From contig NZ_JAJOIL010000030.1 of assembly GCF_021209385.1 (NCBI RefSeq), forward strand, positions 1 through 64,000: a stretch of 64,000 nt of DNA, written 5' to 3'. Shown piece after piece: positions 54,957 to 63,330 of this stretch. The notes beneath the pieces are model-generated. The model worked only from the letters and a program-made list of their open reading frames with translations. It was not told where the DNA came from and made no database searches. Source of the DNA: Seleniivibrio sp. GTDB taxonomy: Bacteria > Chrysiogenota > Deferribacteres > Deferribacterales > Geovibrionaceae. A program made the translations under genes and the position numbers. Every line of letters begins with the position of its first letter. The first letter of the stretch is position 1.

Positions 54957-56402
54957 TCACACCATTTTCCAGCCGGAGGCGTTTGTACCTTTTATAATGG
55001 ATTCAAAGTTCTCTATGAAATAATCTTCTGATTTACCCGGATTAAAGAAAAAGTTTTCTCTGAACTCCATAATATGTTTCTCGTCGAATTTTCTGAAAGC
55101 GCTTTCTATACCCTGCTTAAGTTCATTTACGGAGGATACGACAACTCCGACCTCGTTGCGGAATCTGAAATAGGCGTCTGTAAAAGCCGTTTCTCCTACA
55201 AAGGCGGTGATGTCCGGATTTCCCCTCTGGAAAAAGACAACGGGGCGAAGTTGTGTCAGAGCAAAATTATACCCTGTGGATGAGTGATCAGTTACTGTCA
55301 GAACAGATCTTGACATAGCTTCTTTTTGAGAATTATTGCCGGAGTCCAGAACCACCCTGCCTGACAATGCGGTCTCTTCCATTATCCTTGCGATGTGTTC
55401 TGAGGCATCTTTCAGTGAACCCGGGTGGGGTCTGAAAATTATCCGTTTATCTTCAAATATTCTTGCCAGTTCATTTAAGATATCTGCGCTGTATTTCGGA
55501 AACGATGTGTAATCTGCAAAAGTGGAGGAACCGGGAACGTATTTGCCTGCCGGAGCATACAATACGCTGTCCCTTGCATCTGAAATGTCAGAGGTTTCCT
55601 TCAGATTTATATCGACGCTTGGGTATCCGCACGGGATCAGCACGGTGGATTTTTCTCTGCGGGTATAATCCGAGACGGTTTCAAGAAGCCTGATAGTGCT
55701 TGGTCTCATACAGGCGATATAGTCGAATCCCTCAAAAATCTCTGTGAATCTTGGTATGTTGGCTCTGTTGTCCTTGTCAACAAGGTCAGTGCTGACGAAG
55801 CTTTCAAATGTGAACATGCCGTGGGGGAAATGTACTCTTCGGGACGCTTTCGGAAGTTTAGTGAACATATCGGTTGTGATGAAGACATCAATATTCTTAA
55901 GGTTTTCCACCATCCAGCCCTCAATAGGAGCGATAAACTGAAATTCTTCAGAGTAGCGGTCTTTGGAATCAACTTCCGAAAAAACCGTTACTCCGTAACC
56001 CATCTCTTTGAGTCTGAAAGGGATATCGCCCAGGTGCCTGCGATACATGTTGTGCTGGAAATATATACCTATGCTGCCTTTTTTCCCTTTTGCCATGTTC
56101 TCTGCGATACGGTCAAGGGTTGTGACAATGAAGTCTTTGTAGTGCGTATGATTTGTAATTCCCTTTTTTCGGAGATTTTCCGTGATAGCTTCCGCATACG
56201 TATCTGAATTGACTATCACACAGATGTTTTCGCGCTTTATCCTGTCGGAAACATCGTCAAGTCCCGCCACATCAACACCGTCGAAGCAGGTTCCGCATTT
56301 TGAATCGTCAATTATGAATTCAAGCTCCATGTCAGCGTATTTTTCGGCAATTTTTCTGACTGACGAATAGTGTATTCCTGACGGGTAAAGAGCATATTTC
56401 AT
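54957..56402 (-). CDS. CDP-glycerol glycerophosphotransferase-like protein (TagB/TagF type)
   Basis: 481 residues. About 1-110 is a small Rossmann-like domain (ALYPSGIHYSSVRKIAEKY, ICVIVNSDTYAEAI), possibly nucleotide-binding. About 130-470 resembles CDP-glycerol:glycerophosphate transferases: RVHFPHGMFTF, RIIFRPHPGSLKD and TVTDHSSTGYNFALTQLRPVVFF, where the family has its conserved His and Ser residues. This class moves a phospho-group from a CDP carrier, so in this locus it is a candidate for transfer of phosphoramidate from its cytidine carrier (inference). Alternatively it transfers a glycerophosphate. Confidence 0.75.
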   Translation of the reverse strand: MKYALYPSGIHYSSVRKIAEKYADMELEFIIDDSKCGTCFDGVDVAGLDDVSDRIKRENICVIVNSDTYAEAITENLRKKGITNHTHYKDFIVTTLDRIAENMAKGKKGSIGIYFQHNMYRRHLGDIPFRLKEMGYGVTVFSEVDSKDRYSEEFQFIAPIEGWMVENLKNIDVFITTDMFTKLPKASRRVHFPHGMFTFESFVSTDLVDKDNRANIPRFTEIFEGFDYIACMRPSTIRLLETVSDYTRREKSTVLIPCGYPSVDINLKETSDISDARDSVLYAPAGKYVPGSSTFADYTSFPKYSADILNELARIFEDKRIIFRPHPGSLKDASEHIARIMEETALSGRVVLDSGNNSQKEAMSRSVLTVTDHSSTGYNFALTQLRPVVFFQRGNPDITAFVGETAFTDAYFRFRNEVGVVVSSVNELKQGIESAFRKFDEKHIMEFRENFFFNPGKSEDYFIENFESIIKGTNASGWKMV

Positions 56403-56404
56403 AA

Positions 56405-57676
56405 TCAGACCTCAAAAATACCGATAAGTTTTTTGAAATATTCTTCTGCGATGATGCTGTTTGTTTCCGGAAGCTGGTGAACTGTGTCCAGAAACATTGT
56501 ACTTCCCGAACCGTACTGACGGAATATCTCATGGAAATTGATGTATTCTTTAACGCCGGCTTTAAGCAGTCTGTCTGATTCGTCGTACAGTTTTGGGAGC
56601 TGCTTATGTAAAAACCTGTGAGAGTTGTTTTCATATTTGCTTATTGTTTCCGCTTCGATGGGGGAAATTGCCTTTTTGCTGTTTATGAACGGCTGAAACC
56701 CCAGAATAAACCTGCCTCCGGTGTATGATCCGGCATAAGATTCAAACAGGGAGACCCGTTTTGCAAATGTTTCACAGACGATATGCGCAGGTACGGATGA
56801 CATTACGGTTCCAAAGTTCTGAACGGATTTACGACTCTGAACCTTATCAGCCCATTTTTCCTGTTCCTGCATGTAGTTGATATCAAACTGTCTTTGAAGC
56901 CCGATACTGCTGATCTGACCGTTCATCAGGTCATTGTATCCGGTATGGGAAATTACGGCATCAGGCATGAGATTATGGCAAAACAGGGTGAACGCCGTCA
57001 TTTCATTTAGCAGAACATAGGCAGATGCGCCGAAATTGAAAACTCTGAACGAAATATCCTTATTTTTAAAATGTTCGTTCAGACGTGATTCGAGGATGTC
57101 GCTGAATCTTTCGCCGACTTTCGACAGAATATCAAACGCAGCCGACCCGCCGAAGATGAGAATAAGTTTTTCGTTTTTCCCTCTGGCAGATGCCTCCCGC
57201 CAGTTTTCGGGGATTCTGAATCCGTATTCGTTTATATCTCCGAACCCGTTTGTTCTTTGCATGAAGGTGTAAGGAAAGTAATAAAGTCCATAGCCTTCCG
57301 CAGCGCTTATGCTGGAGAAATAATGTGTGTCCAGATGGCTGCAAGCCTTATTATCGAACTTTCCTATGACGCTCAACCCCGCGTAGCCGTCCATATTGGG
57401 CAGATATATCGGAATGTTAAAATCGTCTGAAATTTCAGTTCTCATGGAGACCAGAACGTCGGATTTATCCGGAGAGATACCGAAAGTGCCGTGAAGCCAC
57501 ATAGGTGAAAGCACCGAAGGTTCTTCTTTATATAGTATTGAACCGTCCAAAGGCAGTGACCGTTCGTTGACAAGGAGTTTCAGAGGCACGTTTTTCCATC
57601 GGTACGCTATGACGCCGAGCACTCTTTCCAATGTCTGTCTGTCGGTAAAACCTTCGGGTATATGAAGATATATCAA
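56405..57676 (-). CDS. SGNH-hydrolase-domain protein
   Basis: 423 residues. About 1-155 is of unknown type. About 165-423 is SGNH/GDSL-like: block I LIFGGSAAFD with the nucleophile Ser178, block II VFNFGASAYV, block III TGYNDLMNG with Asn248, and the last block FLDTVHQLPE with Asp397/His400. All four catalytic positions are present. A cytoplasmic location is likely (no signal peptide). It could deacylate or acylate a sugar in the pathway. The segment around Ser178 is clearly related to the C-terminal domain of the gene at 58080. Confidence 0.8.
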   Translation of the reverse strand: MIYLHIPEGFTDRQTLERVLGVIAYRWKNVPLKLLVNERSLPLDGSILYKEEPSVLSPMWLHGTFGISPDKSDVLVSMRTEISDDFNIPIYLPNMDGYAGLSVIGKFDNKACSHLDTHYFSSISAAEGYGLYYFPYTFMQRTNGFGDINEYGFRIPENWREASARGKNEKLILIFGGSAAFDILSKVGERFSDILESRLNEHFKNKDISFRVFNFGASAYVLLNEMTAFTLFCHNLMPDAVISHTGYNDLMNGQISSIGLQRQFDINYMQEQEKWADKVQSRKSVQNFGTVMSSVPAHIVCETFAKRVSLFESYAGSYTGGRFILGFQPFINSKKAISPIEAETISKYENNSHRFLHKQLPKLYDESDRLLKAGVKEYINFHEIFRQYGSGSTMFLDTVHQLPETNSIIAEEYFKKLIGIFEV

Positions 57677-57684
57677 GTAGTCAC

Positions 57685-58077
57685 CTAAAACATGCTGTAT
57701 ACGGCGGATGAGTATTTTCTGCTGTTTTCAACGCCTTTTGCAGAAACGAAAATACGCTCTGTCAGATATATTTCCCATATCGCTTTCATAAACTTAGTGG
57801 TCATAATATCGTCGAAATCATCAAGACAGTGCAGGAAATTGTCCGCTTCTGCCCTGATTATAATATCGAGTTCGTCTGTTTTTGAAAATCGCGGCATATG
57901 AAAATACTGATGCAGGTGCTCTTTTATCTTTCCGATATCGGAGCGCAGAATATTTTCACATTCACAGCTTTCGCCGTCCAGTCTGTTGCGGCATATGGCA
58001 ATGAGTCTGTTTTTTGCGCTTTTCTCTTTGAATCTGTATCGGTCGATGATTTCGGTGCAAATGCTGTATATATCCAT
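57685..58077 (-). CDS. hypothetical protein
   Basis: 130 residues, soluble and helical in appearance, with a small cysteine pair (GESCECENI). Not recognised. It lies 8 bases after the SGNH gene and 2 bases before the carbamoyltransferase gene, in the same operon. It may be an assembly partner of one of them. Confidence 0.6.
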   Translation of the reverse strand: MDIYSICTEIIDRYRFKEKSAKNRLIAICRNRLDGESCECENILRSDIGKIKEHLHQYFHMPRFSKTDELDIIIRAEADNFLHCLDDFDDIMTTKFMKAIWEIYLTERIFVSAKGVENSRKYSSAVYSMF

Positions 58078-58079
58078 AT

Positions 58080-60575
58080 CTAAAGATCCTCAACGGCAGC
58101 TTTAAGCTGAGTATATATAAAATCGGCTCCTGTTTCAGAATCCTGTATGGATATAAATTTTCCGCCGTTTCCAAGCACTGTTTTCTCAAACTGTTTTTCT
58201 CTCTCTTTGTATGCTTTTGTAAGGTCTTCGTGACTCAATCCGTTCGGAACACTCTCTCTGTTTCCGCTTCCGTGGATAATTTCCGCTGTTTTTCGTGCAT
58301 TTTCAGGGTAGATTACCGCGTCTTTTGCGACCAGATGCCGGTCGCAGAATGCCGCCGCCTCAAGGTCTTCCGTACCGCCGTAATGGACTGCTATATCCGG
58401 GTGCAGTGCATATGCAAAGAGCAGATAGATCATTATCTGATCGGTGATCACAGAATTCTGTGTTCCGAAATTCAGAACTTTATATGTGTGTTTGCCATTT
58501 TCGTTAAGCATTTTTTCGAGGATATCGCTGAATCTGTTGCCGCAACTGGACGAAGGGTCATAGCATTTCGTTCCGCCGAAAAAAGCCACCAGTTTGCAAT
58601 CGTTGTCTCGATTTGCAAGTTCTTTGTAATCAACGGGTACTCTAAAGCCGAAAGCGGAAGTTTCGTCGCTGTTGCCCGCTGTTTCATAAGCCAGATAGGG
58701 AAAATACGATCCGCTGAAAGGATTGCCGGCATGCATGAAATGCGGTTGTCCTGAGTTATCCTCAGCATGTCTGAAAGCAGGTTCATCGGTTTCGTCACCG
58801 TATGCTTTCAGTATATATGGATTCATCACAAGATAATCCATATAGCTGTAGCTGAATGTTATCAGGGCGTCCAGAGGGGTTTCCACAACTGGTTCACCTT
58901 TAAGATTGAATGATGTATTTAAAAGCATGGGAACGCCTGTCAGCCTGTAAAATTCTGAAATGAGAGCGTGGTATTCAGGATTAACGGATTTATGCACCAG
59001 CTGTATTCTTGATGTTCCGTCGTGGTGTACGACAGCGTTTATTCTGCCATGCTTTTCGTCGCGTATTCTGACTGTTGTCAGCATATAGCTTTCGGGGTCG
59101 TTGGGTTTAAGCCCCCTTGGGAGATGGAACCATTCGTGTGCGTATTCCGCAAGAACAGAAGGAGCAAAAGGTCTGAACGGTTCTCTGTATTTAATTTTTC
59201 TGTTAACTGTCAGCTTTGTTTCCTCATATCTGGGGTCTGCCAGTATACTGCGCCCGCCGAGCGCTCTGGGTCCCCATTCGCTCCTGCCGCAAAACCAGCC
59301 GATAACCTTTCCTTCGGCTATCTTTTGGGCTGTGAAATGCACAAGTTCGCTTATATTTTCCGTAACGGATATCCTTTCATTTCCGCAGCAGCCGGAAAGA
59401 ATCTGCTGCTTGCTTTCGTCGTAGCTTCTGCCTTTATAAGCATCCATCATCGGACTGCGTTCGATTCTGCCAAGGACATTATGCCAGAAATAAAGAGCCG
59501 CCCCAAGTGCCGAACCGCTGTCGCCTGCGGATGGCTGAACAAAGAAACCTGACAGATCCAATTCTTTCCGAATTCTTCCGTTCGCTTTCGAGTTAAGCGC
59601 CACGCCGCCTGATAAACATAGATTTCTGGTTTTGCAAAGTGTCATGGCATGTTTTGCCATGCTGATTATTATTTCCTCTGCGACATGCTGGAGACTTGCG
59701 GCAATATCGGCATATTTTCTGTTTCTGACCGACATTTCGGATATCTCTTCCGGAGAGTATCCTTCGGGGGCGTATTCCATGTAATCCTCGGTAAAAAAAG
59801 GACTTTCAGGCACACGCGGTTCTCCGAAAAGCTCAGGAAGTCTGTCTGTGTACATCCTTTCCTCGGACAGTCCGAAATTGAAAAAGTCCATATTGACTTC
59901 AATATATCCTTCATTAAATGAAATCAGCTTTCCGACTTCATTTTTGTATGCAGGGTTGCCATACGCCGCCATACCCATGACCTTATATTCACCTTCGTTG
60001 ACCTCGAAACCGAGAAAAGATGTCATTGCGGCATAGAAAAGACCAAGGGAATCGGGGAGTTTCTGTTTTTGTACGGGGGTTAGTTTTTCGTTCTCACCAC
60101 TGTAAATGCAGAGGGTGTCCCATTCGCCGACACCGTCAAGGGTCAGAACTGCTGCTCTGTCGAAAACAGAAGGATAGTAAGCCGCCGCCGCATGTGCTTC
60201 GTGGTGTCCGACATAGACAATTTTTGCTCTGTCGAAGGAAAGCTTTGATGCTATATAGCCTTTAATGTCAAAACTGTCTGTGCGAACCCATTCAAAAAAT
60301 CTGTCTGCGGCAAACGCACTGTTTTCGTTTTCTGACGACATCTGGATTATTCTGCCGAATTTGATATCGGGTCTTTCGTAATACACGATATGATCGATGT
60401 CGTTCATACCGCATCCTGATTGATTCAGACAAAAATCTATGCTTTTTTGCGGGAAAGTGTTGTCATGTTTTTTTCTGCTGAAACGTTCCTCGTGGCTTCC
60501 GGCGATAAAGACGCCGTCGTCAATTAGCGCTGCTGAAGAGTCGTGATATCCGAATGAAAGCCCTAGTATCTTCAT
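58080..60575 (-). CDS. fusion: carbamoyltransferase (NodU/CmcH type) + degenerate SGNH-like domain
   Basis: 831 residues. About 1-580 is a carbamoyltransferase: SFGYHDSSAALIDDG, VYVGHHEAHAAAAYYPS (catalytic His), CLSGGVALNSKANG and RSEWGPRALGGRSILADPR. It moves carbamoyl from carbamoyl phosphate to a hydroxyl, typically of a sugar. About 610-831 is an SGNH-like domain paralogous to that of the neighbour at 56405. There block I reads AFFGGTKCYDP (Thr669 in place of Ser), block II LNFGTQNSV, and block III VHYGGTEDLEAA (the Asn is lost). It therefore probably does not hydrolyse, and may only bind a substrate. Confidence 0.87.
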   Translation of the reverse strand: MKILGLSFGYHDSSAALIDDGVFIAGSHEERFSRKKHDNTFPQKSIDFCLNQSGCGMNDIDHIVYYERPDIKFGRIIQMSSENENSAFAADRFFEWVRTDSFDIKGYIASKLSFDRAKIVYVGHHEAHAAAAYYPSVFDRAAVLTLDGVGEWDTLCIYSGENEKLTPVQKQKLPDSLGLFYAAMTSFLGFEVNEGEYKVMGMAAYGNPAYKNEVGKLISFNEGYIEVNMDFFNFGLSEERMYTDRLPELFGEPRVPESPFFTEDYMEYAPEGYSPEEISEMSVRNRKYADIAASLQHVAEEIIISMAKHAMTLCKTRNLCLSGGVALNSKANGRIRKELDLSGFFVQPSAGDSGSALGAALYFWHNVLGRIERSPMMDAYKGRSYDESKQQILSGCCGNERISVTENISELVHFTAQKIAEGKVIGWFCGRSEWGPRALGGRSILADPRYEETKLTVNRKIKYREPFRPFAPSVLAEYAHEWFHLPRGLKPNDPESYMLTTVRIRDEKHGRINAVVHHDGTSRIQLVHKSVNPEYHALISEFYRLTGVPMLLNTSFNLKGEPVVETPLDALITFSYSYMDYLVMNPYILKAYGDETDEPAFRHAEDNSGQPHFMHAGNPFSGSYFPYLAYETAGNSDETSAFGFRVPVDYKELANRDNDCKLVAFFGGTKCYDPSSSCGNRFSDILEKMLNENGKHTYKVLNFGTQNSVITDQIMIYLLFAYALHPDIAVHYGGTEDLEAAAFCDRHLVAKDAVIYPENARKTAEIIHGSGNRESVPNGLSHEDLTKAYKEREKQFEKTVLGNGGKFISIQDSETGADFIYTQLKAAVEDL

Positions 60576-63184
60576 TTAGCAGTTCCGCATATTATATCAA
60601 TGAGACCCGCCGCTGCCGGTCTGATTGCTAAATTGTTGTTGTGAACTTTTGACTGTGTTGTACCCATAAATGATCTGAAAGACTTGTTCTTTACGAGTCT
60701 GATCATGAGTCTGCGCATATAGGCTGAGATGGGCAGTTCTCCGAATTCTTTGTCAAAATCGGCATATTCCTTTTCACTGAAACCCAGCTTTATAAGTTTG
60801 TCCTTATAAATGACGTTTCTGAAAACAGACCACATTTTTTCCGCTTTTTCACGGCTGCCGTATGCATCGCTTTCAAGGAACGCAAAGAGGTTTTCAAGAA
60901 CATCCCCGGAAGGCGAATAAAGTTCGTAGCTGTATTTTAAACTTTTAAGATATGCCTTATTTCCGCCCAGATTTCTTTCCCAGTCGTTTAATGAGATTAA
61001 GGCGGCTGTTTCAGATGTGTACGGACTGTAATTGAGGCTGAAAACCGCATAAACATCTTCACTTGCCATGACCTGATCCAAGAATTTCGGCAGCATGCCG
61101 TAATCAGGTATGTAGCAGATATCCGTAATTCTGCAAAATACCTTCATATCCAGCGAGTTAATATATATGAATCTGTTGCTGTCTATAGAACAGAACCGTT
61201 CTTTGCATAATGATTCAGGTGAATTGCTGAAAAGAACAAATCTTGCAGACGGGCAGGAACTTATAATCTCAGCAACTGATTTGATGTATTCTTCGGCAAA
61301 TCTGCCGATGTCTCCCGCCGCGCCGATGGTTATGAGCGAAGTCTCTTTTTCCGTGTTATTGTCAGAAACATCGGCTGCCGTTTTTATATGAATTGCTTCG
61401 GATGCATCGCAGACATATCTGATTTTTTCCTGATCCGGATTCAGTGGTACGACGGTCTTTGTGACAAGGATATTTTCTCCGTTTTTCGATAGGAATTCGT
61501 TGACGCTTTCGCCGCCTGTGAGTGGGAAGGTGTTCAGGTAGATGTCTATAACGTGTCCGTATATATGAGGGTCAACCCAGCCTGTAAAAATGAATCTGTC
61601 CTCAATGCCCAGTTCGCGCACTTTCACACGTTTTTCAGCAATGGGACCGTCTCCGCAGGCAAGATATATCGCATAGGGATTCTGTTTTAAGACTTCGGCA
61701 ATTGTTTCCAGATATTCATCTGAAAGTTTCATAATGCGTCCGATACTGCCCAGAACAACCCTATGTTGCGGGAGTTTTTTCTTTATCTCCGCCGCCTCCG
61801 TTTTTTTTATGTCTTCTTCCGGAGCAAGATATTTCGGAAGCATCGGCAGTGTGAAGCGAGAAAACTCAAAGTCGTTTTCGTACCTGTCGTTAAAATGACA
61901 GATGCGTTTGTCTATCCCGTTAACGTCGTATTCATGATTTCCGTGATCCCAGTACAATTGCAAAGGCGCAGTTCTTGATGCCAGAAGGAATGAAGACTGT
62001 GTTCTGTTGCCGGTTACGATAAGGGTATCTATTTCATCTCTGACCACGGCGTCTCTCAACGCCGAGCATTTTTCAAAATGGCTGTAATATCTGTCCGTAC
62101 CGGAGTTTGCCAGCTCATGCCCGTTGGTATATTTTGTGCCCACTGCAAGAACTTCATCAATGTATTCTTTCTGAGAAGGTGCCTTTTCAACATAGCCCAT
62201 GTCGTAAACGTAAAGCTCATATTTTTCGTCTTTCATATAGTTGAGGAGAGATATCAGCAATTTGACAGGTGAACTTCCCACCAGTCTGTCGAAAACGAAA
62301 CCTATGCGCTTATTGCTGTTTTCGCGCTGAACAGGTTTGACGTTCCATCTGTTCATGTTTTCTGACATATATGCGGATATTGGCTTTTCGACTTTTTCGT
62401 TGAAGGTTTTGAATTCCGCCTGCGTGTGGCAGAGGTTCAGATATATGTGACTGAGGGGGAAGTGCAGATAGAACACCGCTTCGTCGTATTGTTTTTTTAT
62501 AACCTCTTTCAGAACACCGATGAGAGGCTCCATAAGAGTCATATGAGCCGGATGTTCTTTGTAGGCTATGCCCCATGATATTTCCACTAACCAGATAATT
62601 CCCGCTTTAAAGGCTGTGATATCCCGTTCAGCATATTCGCTGGTGAATACGGCGGCGTAGTTATTCATAAATTCTTCCGCAGAAGGGAAGAGCATTTTCA
62701 GGTTTTGTGCGAAGAAACGCAGTTCGTCCTTATTTCTGAAACATTCTGCCGATTTAAGAAGTGACATTTTTTTCAGAAATTCCGCTTTATCAGAGCAGTT
62801 CATGAAAGATCTTACGACCATGTCCATGCGCAGGATGTTCAGCTTCCAGTAGGTATCGTTATCGCCGTATGAGTTTTTGAAAGCGTTGGTTATCCTTTGT
62901 CCGTTCTCTGTGGGCGGCAGAACTATGCCGCTTCTGCGCATAAGGTTTGCCAGCTCTTCAAAAACTGGGAGCAGATTAAATTTATTATGATTCGGTAGTA
63001 TTATTTTGTCTCTTAAAAGATGGAATATCCGCCCGTACTGCTGAATATAATTTTTATTCAGATGCCCGCAGTATTTAAGTTCGGTGTCGATGAAAGACCG
63101 GAACGCGCCGTGAGGCACCTGCGGCTGTGAGAAGCCTGCGGTATATGTTCTCAGGTGTTCTTCGATGTTGAACGTGTTTCCCAT
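60572..63184 (-). CDS. large GT41-like glycosyltransferase
   Basis: 870 residues. About 1-280 is all-helical. About 290-560 is GT-B with GSIGRIMKLSDEYLETIAEV, IFTGWVDPHIYGHVIDIYLN and TFPLTGGESVNEFLSKNG, reminiscent of O-GlcNAc transferase/HMW1C-type (GT41) enzymes. About 590-720 looks like a further Rossmann-like segment. GT41 proteins glycosylate proteins (adhesins, flagellins) in the cytoplasm. It is the first gene of the island, preceded by the divergent recA gap. Specificity is inferred only; a polysaccharide role is also possible. Confidence 0.72.
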   Translation of the reverse strand: MGNTFNIEEHLRTYTAGFSQPQVPHGAFRSFIDTELKYCGHLNKNYIQQYGRIFHLLRDKIILPNHNKFNLLPVFEELANLMRRSGIVLPPTENGQRITNAFKNSYGDNDTYWKLNILRMDMVVRSFMNCSDKAEFLKKMSLLKSAECFRNKDELRFFAQNLKMLFPSAEEFMNNYAAVFTSEYAERDITAFKAGIIWLVEISWGIAYKEHPAHMTLMEPLIGVLKEVIKKQYDEAVFYLHFPLSHIYLNLCHTQAEFKTFNEKVEKPISAYMSENMNRWNVKPVQRENSNKRIGFVFDRLVGSSPVKLLISLLNYMKDEKYELYVYDMGYVEKAPSQKEYIDEVLAVGTKYTNGHELANSGTDRYYSHFEKCSALRDAVVRDEIDTLIVTGNRTQSSFLLASRTAPLQLYWDHGNHEYDVNGIDKRICHFNDRYENDFEFSRFTLPMLPKYLAPEEDIKKTEAAEIKKKLPQHRVVLGSIGRIMKLSDEYLETIAEVLKQNPYAIYLACGDGPIAEKRVKVRELGIEDRFIFTGWVDPHIYGHVIDIYLNTFPLTGGESVNEFLSKNGENILVTKTVVPLNPDQEKIRYVCDASEAIHIKTAADVSDNNTEKETSLITIGAAGDIGRFAEEYIKSVAEIISSCPSARFVLFSNSPESLCKERFCSIDSNRFIYINSLDMKVFCRITDICYIPDYGMLPKFLDQVMASEDVYAVFSLNYSPYTSETAALISLNDWERNLGGNKAYLKSLKYSYELYSPSGDVLENLFAFLESDAYGSREKAEKMWSVFRNVIYKDKLIKLGFSEKEYADFDKEFGELPISAYMRRLMIRLVKNKSFRSFMGTTQSKVHNNNLAIRPAAAGLIDIICGTAK

Positions 63185-63330
63185 GGGAAAATTTTAATCC
63201 AAGATATCTGTGTTGTACAGTTATATGTGAACGACAGCAACTGTCGCTTGAGTATGTTATTAAAAGGCTGTTTTCATAGGACAGATTTTATAGTAATATA
63301 ATTTGTTAAATCAAACTTATCGGAGGCGAG
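63185..63330. promoter_or_regulatory. divergent control region between the glycan island and recA
   Basis: This 146-base gap serves both the island's first gene (minus) and recA (plus). A perfect hyphenated dyad CGACAG-CAA-CTGTCG is at 63232-63246. A strong -10 (TATAAT, 63297-63302) faces recA, with a weak -35 (TTCATA) 18 bases earlier. No recognisable LexA box (GAAC/GTTC spacing) was found. The dyad is a candidate operator. Confidence 0.45.

Noticed and set aside
26217-63184. Genomic island boundaries (attachment sites, integrase, tRNA)
   Set aside because: I looked at both ends and saw no integrase, IS, tRNA or clear direct repeat; the only tRNAs are at 9.8-10.2 kb.
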